A DNA stretch of 64,000 bases from Roseofilum capinflatum BLCC-M114 (lineage in GTDB: Bacteria > Cyanobacteriota > Cyanobacteriia > Cyanobacteriales > Desertifilaceae): assembly GCF_030068505.1 (NCBI RefSeq), contig NZ_JAQOSO010000117.1:1-64000 (forward strand), in the 5' to 3' direction. The position numbers and the translations under genes are program-made. Positions 35,774-45,651 of this stretch are shown here, one piece after another; position 1 is the first letter of the stretch; each line of letters opens with the position of its first letter. Under the pieces are notes generated by a model. It searched no databases. It saw only the letters and a list, made by a program, of their open reading frames with translations, and was not told the origin of the DNA.

Positions 35774-36211
35774 TTAAGAATTGAGCATTTTTTGGGGAAT
35801 TACAATTAAGGTATTCCCTTCTCGACGGAGAACATAAACCATTTCCTGAGCCGCGATCGCCTCTTGGGGGTCATCGCACATAGCCCGCCAAGAATTTCCT
35901 TCATATAACACTCTTCCCGGTTGACCGGGTAAAATTTCGGTTAAGGTTTGCGCTTCCTGGGAATCGGCAATACTATAGGGAGTCCGTTTGGGTAAGAGTT
36001 TGCGAGTTCCCAAGACCAATCCCAAAGAAAACACCATCCACAGGCCAATCTGTATCCCTAAGCCTAGTTGAGGAAGCAATAAGGAAACCCCAGCCACCGC
36101 AAATGCTCCCACTCCCATCAGTAATTCAATAAAAGCTGTGGGAGTGATCAGTTCCATCACGCAGAGGATAAAGCCAGCAATCAGCCAAATGAATACAGGA
36201 TTGAGAGCCAT
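35774..36211 (-). CDS. NfeD-like membrane protein
   Basis: This 145-residue protein has three to four N-terminal hydrophobic segments (about 5-75) and a C-terminal OB-fold domain (LPGQPGRVLYEGNSWRAMCDD, VYVLRREGNTLIVIP). This is the short NfeD1b type without a serine-protease domain. It is paired with the SPFH gene and probably works with it in membrane organisation or quality control. Confidence 0.88.
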   Translation of the reverse strand: MALNPVFIWLIAGFILCVMELITPTAFIELLMGVGAFAVAGVSLLLPQLGLGIQIGLWMVFSLGLVLGTRKLLPKRTPYSIADSQEAQTLTEILPGQPGRVLYEGNSWRAMCDDPQEAIAAQEMVYVLRREGNTLIVIPQKMLNS

Positions 36212-36336
36212 GCCGATTTATGAACACAGGGTTGAGTTAGAAAATGAGGATCGATGAATCCCTAAAAATAGCCTAATCTATGCAAAGAGCGATCGCACAG
36301 AAGAATTAACCTAATCTTTAGGGTTGGAGGGCTTCT

Positions 36337-38160
36337 ATGAACACATCTGAGTGTTATCTCTGGGCAGTAAATGGATCATCGGTTCCGGTGGGGGAAAGGG
36401 TTGCTAACCGATATCAGGTGGTTAGCCCCCAAATTTGGCAGGATACACAACCGGACAAGATGCCCCTAATCCCCGATCGCTCCGATCCAAAGGTATTAGC
36501 CTATTTACACCTCTCTCCCTATCATCTCCACTTGCCCCAACTCTACGGAGCCGTGGAAATCTCTGGTCATTCCCCAATCCTACTGCTCGATCGCCTCCCC
36601 ATCACCCCAGAAGGAACCCTCTACCCCTCCATCACCGAAGTGTGGCCCCATACTCCCCCAGTGCGCCAAGTCTATTGGTTATGGCAACTGAGCCAAATTT
36701 GGAACCCCTTAAACTCTTTTAGCGCAGGCTTAAGTGTGTTAACACCAGAGAATATCCGGATACAAGGCTGGCGCATTCAATTACGAGAATTAATGTTTAC
36801 CCCTTCGCCACCGGGTTTAGCCGCCCTTTCCCGGTGTTGGCAAACCTGGATTAACACCTGCTCTGATGATATCCGCGAGCCGCTTAATAGCCTTTGTGCA
36901 GCAATGGAGGAGGGTAAACGTTGGCAGACCCTGACCGCCTCCCTGAATCAGATCTTATTAGAATTGGCGGCAGAATTGCCCTTAAAGATTACCACGGCTG
37001 GGGGGACAGACGCGGGCACGGTGCGATCGCACAATGAAGATAGCTGTTATCCGATCACCCTTTCCCAGAAGGGCAATCTTACCCCAGAATTCGATCGCAT
37101 TCCCCAACTGGCGATCGTCTGTGATGGACTCGATGGCCATGAAGGGGGCGAAGTTGCCAGCGAGTTGGCCGTTCGCAGTCTCAAATTACAGGTACAAGGA
37201 CTGCTCTTAGAATTGGCAGAGCAAACGGAAGTCGTCGAGCCAGCCATCTGGATCGACCATATCACCTCCGTGATTCGCATTGTCAATAATTTGATCGCCA
37301 CTCAAAATGAGGCCAAGGGGCGCTCTGATCGCCAAAGAATGGGTACGACTGCAATTATGGCTCTACAAATTGCCCAACAGGTGAAAACCGCTTTTGGTTT
37401 AGATTTTCCCAATGCCCACGAACTCTATTTAGCCCATGTGGGCGATAGTCGTGCCTATTGGATTACCCCCGATTATTGTCAATTATTAACTCAGGATGAT
37501 GATTTTGCCCATTGGCAAGTGGCTAAAGGGGAGTGCTTGCACCGTCAAGCAGCCGCTCAGGACAATGCCACGCAACTGATTCAGGCTTTGGGAACTCAAC
37601 ATGCGGACAACCAGGAATTAGTGCCCCATGTGCAACGGTTGATTATCGAAGAAGATGGGATATTACTCTTATGTTCCGATGGATTAAGCGATCGCCACAC
37701 TATAGAACAGTATTGGCAACAAGAGATGAATTCTATTTTTACGGGTCAGATTACTTTAGAAGAGGCCGTTAATCGCTGGTTAGAGTTAGGCGCATCTGAC
37801 CAAAATCCCGATAATGTTTCTGTGGTCTTGATGTATTGTCAAGTGTCTCCACAAGCGGATAAAGAAGGATCAACTCCCCAGCCAGGAACTGGGCAAAAAT
37901 CCTTATCCACAGGAACCATTAATGCCCAGTTATCGTTACCCGAATCTCCAGAGTTTGTTTTTCAGCAGGTTGCCCCAGAACCGGAAACTCAGCCAGAACC
38001 TGCCCCCTCTCAACCGGAGAAAAAGCCATCCAAAGGCGTTGGGGCAATTGTTTGGGGACTGCTCTTACTCGTACTCCTCGGAGCTGGGTTCGGACTCTGG
38101 TATTCCGGGTTAATGGAGATTCCTGGGTTGAATCCCTCGCAACCGAGACAGGAGGAATAA
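36337..38160 (+). CDS. Membrane-anchored PP2C-type serine/threonine phosphatase
   Basis: The 607-residue protein has an N-terminal region of 220 residues resembling a degenerate kinase-like or adaptor domain. A PP2C domain (about 222-510) follows with metal-binding motifs TDAGTVRSHNED, VCDGLDGHEGGE, AHVGDSRAYW, CSDGLSDR and DNVSVVLM. A proline/glutamate-rich linker leads to one membrane segment near residue 570-590. Such proteins oppose Ser/Thr kinases. GLDGHEGG in place of the usual GMGGHxxG is a minor variant. The catalytic side is cytoplasmic if the C-terminal anchor is as drawn. Confidence 0.88.
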   Translation: MNTSECYLWAVNGSSVPVGERVANRYQVVSPQIWQDTQPDKMPLIPDRSDPKVLAYLHLSPYHLHLPQLYGAVEISGHSPILLLDRLPITPEGTLYPSITEVWPHTPPVRQVYWLWQLSQIWNPLNSFSAGLSVLTPENIRIQGWRIQLRELMFTPSPPGLAALSRCWQTWINTCSDDIREPLNSLCAAMEEGKRWQTLTASLNQILLELAAELPLKITTAGGTDAGTVRSHNEDSCYPITLSQKGNLTPEFDRIPQLAIVCDGLDGHEGGEVASELAVRSLKLQVQGLLLELAEQTEVVEPAIWIDHITSVIRIVNNLIATQNEAKGRSDRQRMGTTAIMALQIAQQVKTAFGLDFPNAHELYLAHVGDSRAYWITPDYCQLLTQDDDFAHWQVAKGECLHRQAAAQDNATQLIQALGTQHADNQELVPHVQRLIIEEDGILLLCSDGLSDRHTIEQYWQQEMNSIFTGQITLEEAVNRWLELGASDQNPDNVSVVLMYCQVSPQADKEGSTPQPGTGQKSLSTGTINAQLSLPESPEFVFQQVAPEPETQPEPAPSQPEKKPSKGVGAIVWGLLLLVLLGAGFGLWYSGLMEIPGLNPSQPRQEE

Positions 38161-38257
38161 TTTTCCCTTTTTATGAGAGAATCGAACATTGTACTCAATC
38201 AACATAAAAGTTAACTGAAACGGAAGTTAAGCTAGTATTATTGTGGAGCAAAAGTGT

Positions 38258-38506
38258 ATGAGTGTGAAAATTGGCGATCGCGTTCGAGTCAAAACTTCTT
38301 TAGTTATTTATCACCATCCTAAGCATCGGAATGAAGCATTCGATCTCCAGAATCATGAGGGCGAGGTGGTTGATTTAGCCTCCACATACAATTGGAAAGG
38401 TGAAGAAGTCACCATCAGCGCTAATTTTCCCGTGGTTGTTCAATTTCCAGAGATTAGTAAACGGTTTAAAGTCCATTTGAGAGAAGATGAATTAGAAGTT
38501 ATTTAG
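38258..38506 (+). CDS. ftrV: Ferredoxin-thioredoxin reductase, variable (alpha) subunit
   Basis: FTR passes electrons from photosynthetic ferredoxin to thioredoxin. The variable subunit stabilises the catalytic one. The 82-residue product has GDRVRVKTSLVIYHHPKHRNEAFDL, EGEVVDLAS and the C-terminal FKVHLREDELEVI pattern of FtrV. A conserved Trp-Lys-Gly loop is also present. I prefer the ATG at 38258 with GGAG ten bases upstream. A GTG at 38243 is an alternative. Its catalytic partner ftrC is not nearby. Confidence 0.9.
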   Translation: MSVKIGDRVRVKTSLVIYHHPKHRNEAFDLQNHEGEVVDLASTYNWKGEEVTISANFPVVVQFPEISKRFKVHLREDELEVI

Positions 38507-38508
38507 TT

Positions 38509-38567
38509 GGGGAATGGGGAATGGGGAATGGGGAATAGGGAATGGGGAATGGGGAATAGGGAATAGG
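38509..38567. repeat. GGGGAAT/GGGAATA heptamer array
   Basis: About eight tandem heptamers begin right after the ftrV stop. An open frame runs through them (repeating GNGEWGI), but this is repeat translation, not a protein start. Confidence 0.85.
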
Positions 38568-38684
38568 CAAGAGGCAATCCTCCCCATCCTCCCCATCCCC
38601 CCTATCCCCGGACTCCCGACTCCCGGCTCCAGTGCTACAGTATGGGTATCCTGCGATCGCCCACTGAGTAAGTGCAGCAAGTCT

Positions 38685-39977
38685 ATGGCAGATACAATAT
38701 TTAACTGGCCTCTGCTGAGAGGTTTGGTGTTGAGTATTCTGAGTGGCATCCTAATCAAGGAAAGCTTGGCATTCTACCAAAATTCTCAAAATTATGTTTC
38801 TTCCCCTTCTCCTGCCTCTGTCAGGGTTAATTCTGAGGACGATCGCTCCTCCCCTGAACCTGTAGAAAACTCCCGTCCTGTCCTCCCTGAATCTGCCTCC
38901 GTTGAACACCCCCCTAAACCGAGCGATCGCTGGTCAATTCAACTGCCTTCTGAGTCAGAACTGATTGCCAATTATGAACAATGGTTGGCTGGATCGCTAC
39001 CCCCACCGATGAGCGATCGCCCCCAGATTGACGATCCTGTATATCTGCCCCCTGTAGACAACCATACCCTTTCGGCTGGGCCTTTAAACATGGCAAAGAC
39101 AGTCGAGCAACCTGTAGCCAGGGAAAAAGCTCTACCCAGAAAAGAAAGTTCCCAAGCTTATCTACAGGCGATCGCCGCTCCCCTCCCCATCAGTCAAGCA
39201 ACCGAAAGAGCGGTTTCCTCTGGTTCCCTCGCTCCCGATAGCACTCCAGGCAACCCGGAACCCTTCCAACCCTCAGCTCTTCCCCTTGCTGCTCCCACTC
39301 AAACTCCAGTTGCTGCTTCTCCAACTTCCACGATTATGATTCCCTCAGCCTATGGTCAACAGTGGGGAAAAGTGGGAGTTGCGTTAGGCGTTCAATCTCG
39401 TACCCGCTATACCGATGAGGCAGATGCTGGATTAGGCATTGGCATTGGACTGGGAAATCCGAAAACTGGAGTTGGGGTTGATGTGGGGATTAGCATTGTG
39501 GATTTGGTGGGAGAAACCGGGCAAGATGGATCGGTAAGCGTAAAAATCCATCGCCAACTGCCCCAAAATTGGGCGATCGCCGTCGGAGTTCATAATGGCC
39601 TTCAATGGGGCGATACAGACGGCGGATCGAGCGTCTATGGTGTCGTTAGTAAACGCTTCGATCTGCGTGAAAATGTCTCCGATCCCTTCAGTCGTGTTTA
39701 TGTCTCGGCTGGAGTCGGTGGGGGACAATTTCGCTCAGAAGAGAATATTATGGGACAACAAGACGCGATCGAGGGATTTGGGGGGGTAGCTGTGCGAGTT
39801 GTACCTTCGGTTAATGCGATCGTCGAATGGACAGGCCAAGACCTCACCCTCGGTGCATCCGTCGCCCCCTTCTCCAAACTTCCCCTCGTCATTACCCCAG
39901 CCGTCACAGATCTTACCGGTAGCGCCGGAGATGGCAGCCGCTTCATCCTCGGCATTGGCTATGTCTTCTCCTTTTAA
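38685..39977 (+). CDS. Exported protein with beta-barrel-like C-terminal domain
   Basis: This 430-residue protein has an N-terminal hydrophobic segment (about 8-28, LLRGLVLSILSGILI) as signal or anchor. A long proline/serine-rich low-complexity linker (about 35-245) follows. The glycine-rich C-terminal domain (about 250-430) is made of alternating strands and ends IGYVFSF, an outer-membrane type terminus. I start it at the ATG at 38685. The longer frame begins inside a heptamer array. The gene for a secreted CHAT protein starts 26 bp downstream, so the two are probably one operon. The domain resembles the one at 19276-19989. Confidence 0.6.
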   Translation: MADTIFNWPLLRGLVLSILSGILIKESLAFYQNSQNYVSSPSPASVRVNSEDDRSSPEPVENSRPVLPESASVEHPPKPSDRWSIQLPSESELIANYEQWLAGSLPPPMSDRPQIDDPVYLPPVDNHTLSAGPLNMAKTVEQPVAREKALPRKESSQAYLQAIAAPLPISQATERAVSSGSLAPDSTPGNPEPFQPSALPLAAPTQTPVAASPTSTIMIPSAYGQQWGKVGVALGVQSRTRYTDEADAGLGIGIGLGNPKTGVGVDVGISIVDLVGETGQDGSVSVKIHRQLPQNWAIAVGVHNGLQWGDTDGGSSVYGVVSKRFDLRENVSDPFSRVYVSAGVGGGQFRSEENIMGQQDAIEGFGGVAVRVVPSVNAIVEWTGQDLTLGASVAPFSKLPLVITPAVTDLTGSAGDGSRFILGIGYVFSF

Positions 39978-40003
39978 ACCCTTCAAAACCACTCCCATCC
40001 ATC

Positions 40004-41527
40004 ATGAAAATTCGTCGTTTTTTCGCCTGGTTTACCTGTATCCTCATCCTCGTCTTCATCCACTCTTCCCTACAAATGGCCCACTCCCAAAGCGGCAACC
40101 AATCTGACGTAACAGGCCCCAATATTCAAGAAATATTTTCTAGCCCTCCTTCAGAATCAGAGAGCAATTCTGAGAGCAACGATAACAGCTCATTGAGTGA
40201 ACTAGAAATTGACCGAGAAGCCTTTGAAAGTCAATTTCTGCAATCCGACTTTGAACAAGCCGTTCAACTCTTTGAAGAATTCCAAGCCGTAGAATATGCC
40301 AAATATTTCGATCTCAAACTCTATGGCCGAACCGCAACCGCCTGCGAAATTGCCCAAACCCTAGATGACTTAGCCCAAAAAACCCAACAGCGATCGGTCA
40401 TTGTTTATATCATTGCCCTGCAAAACGAACTAGACATGCTGACCATTTTCCCAAAAAACAATGCCTGTTCTTCCACCGCATTCTTAAATAAACAAAATTC
40501 AGACTCTTCTCCGTTTGCCCAAATCAAAGTTCAAGAAACAAACCGTTCCTCTCTAGAAGAAACCATCAATCAATTCCGTGAAGAAGTCAGTAATCCCAGA
40601 AAAGTCAGAACCATCAGCTATCAACCCTATGCGAGTCAACTCTACCAATGGCTCATTCAACCCCTACAAGAATCCCTATCCACTCAGAAAACCGATACAT
40701 TAATCTTGTGCTTAGACAAACAACTTCGCTCCCTTCCCATTGCTGCTCTCTACCATAACGATCATTTTCTGATCCAAGACTACCAAATCGGACTCATTCC
40801 CAGTTTTAGCCTGATCGATCCGACCTATCGTTCAGTTGAATCCGCAACCCTTTTAGGATTTGGAGTCTCCGATGGTGGGCAAAACCAAGAACTGCCTCCA
40901 TTGCCTGCGGTTCCCATCGAAATATCTTGGCTACAAAATGTTTGGAAAAGTCAAACCTTTCTCGATCAAAACGCAACCGTCGAAAACCTACAGCAATATA
41001 GCCAAATTTCAGAAACTCGAATGATGCATATTGCCACCCATGCTGAGTTTAGAACTGGAGATGTGAGTAACTCTTTCATCCAACTCTGGGATCGCAATGT
41101 TGGCTTAGATCAACTGCGAGAATTATCTCAAAATTCCCAATGGAATCAAAATCCTAGGGTTGAACTATTAACCCTCAGCGCTTGTCGTACTGCTCTAGGA
41201 AGCGAAGAAGCAGAATTAGGCTTTTCGGGACTAGCCTTGCAAGCAGGTGTCAAAACCTCCCTAGGCAGTTTATGGTATACATCTGATGAAGGCTCTCTGG
41301 CACTCATGGCAGAATTTTATCATCAACTGCAAAACAATAATACTAAAATATCTGCCCTAAAACAAGCACAATTAAACATGATTAATGGTTCGATTCAGAT
41401 CCATGACAACCGCCTGGATTTATCCTCCGATCTTTCCATTGAGATTCCGGATCAATTTTCCAAAAATCAAACCTTTACCCATCCTTATTATTGGTCAGCC
41501 TATACTTTAATCGGCAACTGGAATTAA
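40004..41527 (+). CDS. Secreted CHAT-domain protease-like protein
   Basis: The 507-residue protein begins with a signal peptide (basic RR, hydrophobic 7-22, likely cleavage after AHS near 28). A helical region (about 65-165) and a CHAT domain (about 205-505) follow. The predicted dyad is H346 in HIATHAEF and C394 in TLSACRTALG. GLALQAGVKTSLGSLW and the C-terminal YWSAYTLIGNW are classic CHAT text. CHAT proteases are known as eukaryotic separase-like and bacterial defence enzymes (for example Craspase/TPR-CHAT). An exported form coupled to a barrel-like protein is unusual. The substrate is unknown. Confidence 0.85.
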   Translation: MKIRRFFAWFTCILILVFIHSSLQMAHSQSGNQSDVTGPNIQEIFSSPPSESESNSESNDNSSLSELEIDREAFESQFLQSDFEQAVQLFEEFQAVEYAKYFDLKLYGRTATACEIAQTLDDLAQKTQQRSVIVYIIALQNELDMLTIFPKNNACSSTAFLNKQNSDSSPFAQIKVQETNRSSLEETINQFREEVSNPRKVRTISYQPYASQLYQWLIQPLQESLSTQKTDTLILCLDKQLRSLPIAALYHNDHFLIQDYQIGLIPSFSLIDPTYRSVESATLLGFGVSDGGQNQELPPLPAVPIEISWLQNVWKSQTFLDQNATVENLQQYSQISETRMMHIATHAEFRTGDVSNSFIQLWDRNVGLDQLRELSQNSQWNQNPRVELLTLSACRTALGSEEAELGFSGLALQAGVKTSLGSLWYTSDEGSLALMAEFYHQLQNNNTKISALKQAQLNMINGSIQIHDNRLDLSSDLSIEIPDQFSKNQTFTHPYYWSAYTLIGNWN

Positions 41528-41548
41528 TTGCGATCGCCAGTCTATGGA

Positions 41549-42388
41549 TTACTCGTGTGTAGAACCATCGGGCATAATTGTACTGGTCATATCTGTATTT
41601 CGCAAATTGGCCTGATTGAGTTTGGCATCAATCATCATCGCTTGAGCCAAGGTTGCTTCTCCTAAATTTGCCCAATTTAAGTTCGTCCGAAACAAGTTCG
41701 AGACTCGCATATCCGCTTGGCGCAAGGTTGCCCAACTCAAATTAGTTTGGCGTAAATTGGCTTGATATAAAATAGCTGCCCTTAAATTGGCTCCACTGAC
41801 ATTGGCAAAGCTCAAATCGGCCTTAGTGAGATTGGCTTCTTCTAAATTTGCCCCACTGAGCATAGCATTGGTGAGATTGACTTCTTCTAAATGGGCTTTA
41901 GTGAGCAAAGTATAAGTCAGATTTGCCCCTTCTAAATTGGCCTTAGTTAAAATCGCTTCATCCAACTTCGATCGCGTCAAGGTTGCCTTACTTAAATTGG
42001 CATCATAAAGGCGAATTTCCGTTAAAATCGATTCACTGAGATTAGCTTGGGTTAAATTGGCTCCCGTTAAATCCGCATCCTGTAAATCAGCCCCTCGCAT
42101 TCCCGCCCCGCTCAAATTGGCTCCCATTAAATTAGCCCCTTGAAGATTAGCACTAATTAAATTAGCCTCTTGTAAATCAATCCCACTCAAATTTGCGCCT
42201 CGTAAGTCCGCTTCTCGAAGATTTACGCCCTTGAGTTTGGCTTTGCTCAAATTGACCTGCATCAATTTCGATTCTCGTAGATTAGCTTGGTTAAGATCGA
42301 TGCCAATTAAAAGTTGGCGGCTCAGATCCACTTGGCGAAAATCTCGTTGTCCTTCTGCGTATTGTTGCTTGAGTTGATCTAGATCCAT
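41549..42388 (-). CDS. Pentapeptide-repeat protein
   Basis: From about residue 30 to 270 this 279-residue protein is a nearly unbroken run of A(N/D)LxxA(N/D)L-type pentapeptides, predicted to form a right-handed quadrilateral beta helix. The first 25 residues (LDQLKQQYAEGQRDF) are helical. Pentapeptide proteins are very common in cyanobacteria. Some mimic DNA and protect gyrase, but nothing here shows a target. It converges on the CHAT gene with 21 bp between stops. Confidence 0.9.
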   Translation of the reverse strand: MDLDQLKQQYAEGQRDFRQVDLSRQLLIGIDLNQANLRESKLMQVNLSKAKLKGVNLREADLRGANLSGIDLQEANLISANLQGANLMGANLSGAGMRGADLQDADLTGANLTQANLSESILTEIRLYDANLSKATLTRSKLDEAILTKANLEGANLTYTLLTKAHLEEVNLTNAMLSGANLEEANLTKADLSFANVSGANLRAAILYQANLRQTNLSWATLRQADMRVSNLFRTNLNWANLGEATLAQAMMIDAKLNQANLRNTDMTSTIMPDGSTHE

Positions 42389-42579
42389 GGGTTAGGGTTA
42401 GGCTTGAGTTGCTTAGGTATTGGGAGAGAAGTGAAGAAGCCTATGAGAAATTTTAGAGTATCATACTGGCTCTAACCAAATAATAGGTCTGACTCAAAGG
42501 TATTCAAAGGGTCATTCCTTTTGAGAGAATAGGAGGGAAGAGTATAAATCTTATTTCGTTGTCACGAAAGGATATCAGG

Positions 42580-44259
42580 ATGGCTGATAATTTTAGAAGT
42601 CAAGTGGTCACCCAGGGCGTGCAGAGAGCGCCGAATCGGGCGATGCTACGAGCGGTGGGTTTTGGTGATGAGGATTTCACTAAACCCATTGTCGGTATTG
42701 CGAATGGCTATAGCACGATTACCCCCTGTAATGTGGGTCTGAATGATTTGGCCCTGCGGGGGGAAAGTGCCCTGAAGGAAGCGGGAGCTATGCCCCAAGT
42801 GTTTGGTACGATTACGGTCAGTGATGGCATCTCTATGGGGACGGAGGGAATGAAGTATTCCTTGGTCTCTAGGGAGGTGATTGCGGATGCGATCGAAACG
42901 GCTTGTAATGGTCAGAGCATGGATGGGGTTCTGGCGATCGGCGGTTGTGATAAGAATATGCCAGGGGCGATGATTGCGATCGCCCGCATGAATATTCCGG
43001 CAGTCTTTGTTTATGGGGGAACCATTAAACCCGGACGCTACAAAGACTGCGATTTAACGGTGGTTAGCGCTTTTGAAGCGGTGGGCCAACATAGCGCTGG
43101 TAAGATTGATGAAGCGGAATTAAAGGCGGTTGAGGATAATGCTTGTCCCGGACCGGGATCTTGTGGCGGTATGTTTACGGCTAATACCATGTCTTCGGCC
43201 TTTGAAGCTATGGGCATGAGTTTACCCTATTCTTCGACAATGGCGGCGGAAGATGAGGAAAAAGCCGATAGTACGGCTGAGTCAGGGAAGGTGTTGGTCG
43301 ATGCGATTCGTAAGCAAATTTTACCTCGCCAGATTTTAACGCGGAAGGCGTTTGAAAATGCGATCGCCGTGGTCATGGCTGTGGGAGGATCGACCAATGC
43401 CGTTTTGCATTTACTGGCGATCGCCCATGCCGCCGGGGTAGACTTAACCCTAGATGACTTTGAAACCATTCGCGCTAAAGTCCCCGTTCTCTGCGACCTC
43501 AAACCCTCCGGTCGCTACGTCACCGTCAATCTCCATCAAGCGGGCGGTATTCCCCAGGTGATGAAGATTTTACTCGAAAATGGCGTACTCCATGGGGATT
43601 GCCTCACCATAAGCGGTCAAACCATCGCCGAAATTCTTGCCGATGTGCCCCCAACCCCCAGGGAAGACCAGGATGTGATTCGTCCCTGGAATAACCCCAT
43701 GTACACCACCGGTCATTTAGTCGTTTTGCGGGGCAATTTAGCCACTGAGGGCGGCGTGGCCAAGATTTCCGGCGTAAAAAACCCGAAAATCACGGGGCCG
43801 GCACGGGTGTTTGAATCGGAGGAAGAATGTTTAGCAGCCATTCTCGCCGGTAAAATTCAGCCTTCCGATGTGGTGGTTGTCCGCTATGAAGGCCCCAAAG
43901 GCGGCCCCGGAATGCGGGAAATGTTAGCTCCTACCTCCGCCATTATCGGTGCAGGATTGGGCGATTCGGTGGGCTTAATTACGGATGGTCGCTTTTCTGG
44001 CGGAACCTATGGCATGGTGGTGGGCCATGTGGCTCCCGAAGCAGCCGTTGGTGGGGCGATCGCTTTAGTCCAAGAAGGGGATACCATTACTATTGACGCA
44101 CCAGCACGGCGTTTAGAACTTCATGTTTCTGACGAAGAGTTGGCCCAACGTCGCGCCCAATGGCAACCCAAAGAACCTCGCTATAACCGGGGCGTGTTAG
44201 CCAAGTATGCTCAATTAGTCTCTTCCAGTAGCCGGGGTGCAGTCACTGACGATTTGTAA
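42580..44259 (+). CDS. ilvD: Dihydroxy-acid dehydratase
   Basis: IlvD makes 2-keto acids in valine and isoleucine synthesis. The protein (559 aa) has the family signatures GGCDKNMPG (cluster-binding Cys) and [18 protein letters not shown], and the C-terminal [20 protein letters not shown]. The start is the ATG at 42580 (MADNFRS) with AAAGGA upstream. A TTG at 42559 is an unlikely alternative. A family A element follows the stop. Other ilv genes are not in the window. Confidence 0.95.
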   Translation: MADNFRSQVVTQGVQRAPNRAMLRAVGFGDEDFTKPIVGIANGYSTITPCNVGLNDLALRGESALKEAGAMPQVFGTITVSDGISMGTEGMKYSLVSREVIADAIETACNGQSMDGVLAIGGCDKNMPGAMIAIARMNIPAVFVYGGTIKPGRYKDCDLTVVSAFEAVGQHSAGKIDEAELKAVEDNACPGPGSCGGMFTANTMSSAFEAMGMSLPYSSTMAAEDEEKADSTAESGKVLVDAIRKQILPRQILTRKAFENAIAVVMAVGGSTNAVLHLLAIAHAAGVDLTLDDFETIRAKVPVLCDLKPSGRYVTVNLHQAGGIPQVMKILLENGVLHGDCLTISGQTIAEILADVPPTPREDQDVIRPWNNPMYTTGHLVVLRGNLATEGGVAKISGVKNPKITGPARVFESEEECLAAILAGKIQPSDVVVVRYEGPKGGPGMREMLAPTSAIIGAGLGDSVGLITDGRFSGGTYGMVVGHVAPEAAVGGAIALVQEGDTITIDAPARRLELHVSDEELAQRRAQWQPKEPRYNRGVLAKYAQLVSSSSRGAVTDDL

Positions 44260-44275
44260 CTCTGTTGGTTCTGAG

Positions 44276-44402
44276 ATCAAGTCCGGTTAAATACCCTCAT
44301 TAACCATCCAGGGAGCAAGATGATCCCACTCCAGTCCTATCCAAGAATTCTAGGAGTGCGGGCATCTTGCCCGCTTATCTTTTCCCATGAATCGGACTTG
44401 AT
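44276..44402 (-). mobile_element. MITE-like element, family A, copy 3 (shorter, inverted)
   Basis: This copy is 127 bp with perfect 10-bp ends ATCAAGTCCG and CGGACTTGAT. Its interior is the reverse complement of the copies at 1737 and 21091 (GGGAGCAAGATGATCCC and GTGCGGGCATCTTGCCCGC). It lacks the TTTCCGC..GCGGACATGA modules, so it is a shorter variant. It ends right at the stop codon of the next minus-strand gene. Confidence 0.8.
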
Positions 44403-44403
44403 A

Positions 44404-44694
44404 TTAAACGCCGACTTCTGCGAATAGGGCTTCTAGGGTGTCTAAGCTGAGTCCTTGCTGAATATATTGCGGATTGTCGGGATTGTAGGGGCTTTTTAGG
44501 CGATCGCACCCCGTAATCTTAGCGGTTTCTGGTAAGACGGGAATATCGGGGTTAAAGGCAGTCGATCGCATCAAAGAACTGGAAAACCCCTTAAACACGA
44601 GGATTTCATCTGCTTCGCCCTCAATTTCGGCGCTGATGAGCAGGACTTCTTGGGGACGTTTGAGGGTGTATTGTTCTAAACGTCGAGAGAGCAT
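44404..44694 (-). CDS. Conserved hypothetical protein (DUF7734-like)
   Basis: The 96-residue protein starting at the ATG at 44694 reads LSRRLEQYTLKRPQEVLLIS, then EADEILVFKGFSSSLMRSTA and DRLKSPYNPDNPQYIQQGL. That resembles a cyanobacterial/plant family of unknown function (DUF7734). An upstream in-frame start at 44778 would overlap the previous gene and add 28 unlike residues. It lies 34 bp after the DUF3177 gene on the same strand and is likely co-transcribed. Confidence 0.7.
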   Translation of the reverse strand: MLSRRLEQYTLKRPQEVLLISAEIEGEADEILVFKGFSSSLMRSTAFNPDIPVLPETAKITGCDRLKSPYNPDNPQYIQQGLSLDTLEALFAEVGV

Positions 44695-44728
44695 AGGATG
44701 GGTAGATGAGTAGTGAGTAATCAGTTCA

Positions 44729-45325
44729 TTATTGGTTAACGGCGGTTCGCCCCTGTTTGCCGAGGCGAATGAGGACAAAATAGCTGAGGTAAGCTACATA
44801 GATCACTAATCCCAGGATACCAATAAAGCCTAAGAAGCGTTCGCTGGTGGCATTGTGGAATAATTGTTTATAAGCCCAAGGCGCTTCTAACCACAGTCGG
44901 CAAAAGTCATTTTGGATTAAGTCTTTCGTGGGCAGAAAAGCACATTGTAGAGAGGGCAATTGGGCGATCGCCCCAACTCCCATAAACACCGTCACTGCCC
45001 AGCGCCAAGCCGTAAATGCCAGTTTCAGGGCGCGAGAGGAGGGCATGTCCTCGATTTCCTCATTCAAGTCGATCCAAAACCAGAGGGAGATGGGAATCAA
45101 AATCCGGGCAGATAGGGAGCTGACAAAGCCAATGGGCGCTCCGCCAATCATCAAATAGAGGGAGATCATCAGCAGACTTGCCACCCGCCAATAAATAATC
45201 ATTAAGCGGATCAGGGGAGTAGACTGTTTAACCAGTGACCAAATCAACAGCACCAAGGGAATACCTACTGCCACCAACACAGCTAACCGATAGTCCATCC
45301 AAATGAGCGATCGCATCCAATCCAT
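44729..45325 (-). CDS. DUF3177 family membrane protein
   Basis: This 198-residue protein has five to six hydrophobic segments. The pattern matches DUF3177, a cyanobacterial membrane family of unknown function: RSLIWMDYRLAVL at the N-terminus, GAPIGFVSSLSARILIPISLWFW in the middle and a cysteine pair in LQCAFLP/NDFCRLW. It is first of a two-gene unit. Confidence 0.8.
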   Translation of the reverse strand: MDWMRSLIWMDYRLAVLVAVGIPLVLLIWSLVKQSTPLIRLMIIYWRVASLLMISLYLMIGGAPIGFVSSLSARILIPISLWFWIDLNEEIEDMPSSRALKLAFTAWRWAVTVFMGVGAIAQLPSLQCAFLPTKDLIQNDFCRLWLEAPWAYKQLFHNATSERFLGFIGILGLVIYVAYLSYFVLIRLGKQGRTAVNQ

Positions 45326-45428
45326 TCCCGCTTTGCCTCAATCTCCGAGCAGCAACCTCTAACAATACCAGAAAAAGCCATTAATGGGTAATGGGCATTG
45401 GTCACAAGTTAAGGTTGTACGTGAGGGA

Positions 45429-45460
45429 GAGGCAAAAGGCAAAAGGCAAAAGGCAAGAGG
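45429..45460. repeat. AGGCAAA tandem repeat
   Basis: Four units of AGGCAAAA/AGGCAAG occur in the 326-bp gap upstream of parA. This is STRR-like sequence. Apart from this and the iterons at 45594, the gap shows no gene. Confidence 0.75.
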
Positions 45461-45593
45461 GGGGAGAGGCAAGAGTCCATTTTCCCTTAACCTGCCCCTT
45501 ACTATGACTTGAGATAGGCATTATGATTTGAAAGGCACAACTGCTAGATGAGAGCAACTCTGCGCGAGTTTTGGCATCAGAGACGCTTATAAC

Positions 45594-45624
45594 TGTACAT
45601 TTTCTGGACATTTCCTGGACATTT
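45594..45624 (+). promoter_or_regulatory. Three 9-bp direct repeats, 11-bp spacing, upstream of parA
   Basis: TGTACATTT (45594-45602), TGGACATTT (45605-45613) and TGGACATTT (45616-45624) recur exactly every 11 bp, about one helical turn, and end 27 bp before the parA ATG. This looks like an operator or centromere-like iteron set. Confidence 0.6.
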
Positions 45625-45651
45625 TTTCACCAAACTGACTGGATCTTACCT

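Noticed and set aside
38514..38684. N-terminal extension of the barrel-like protein
   Set aside because: It is translation of a heptamer array followed by low-complexity sequence. The ATG at 38685 leads directly into the signal-like segment.
41549..42388. Periodic DNA looking like a repeat array
   Set aside because: The periodicity is the 15-bp codon pattern of a pentapeptide-repeat protein on the minus strand.
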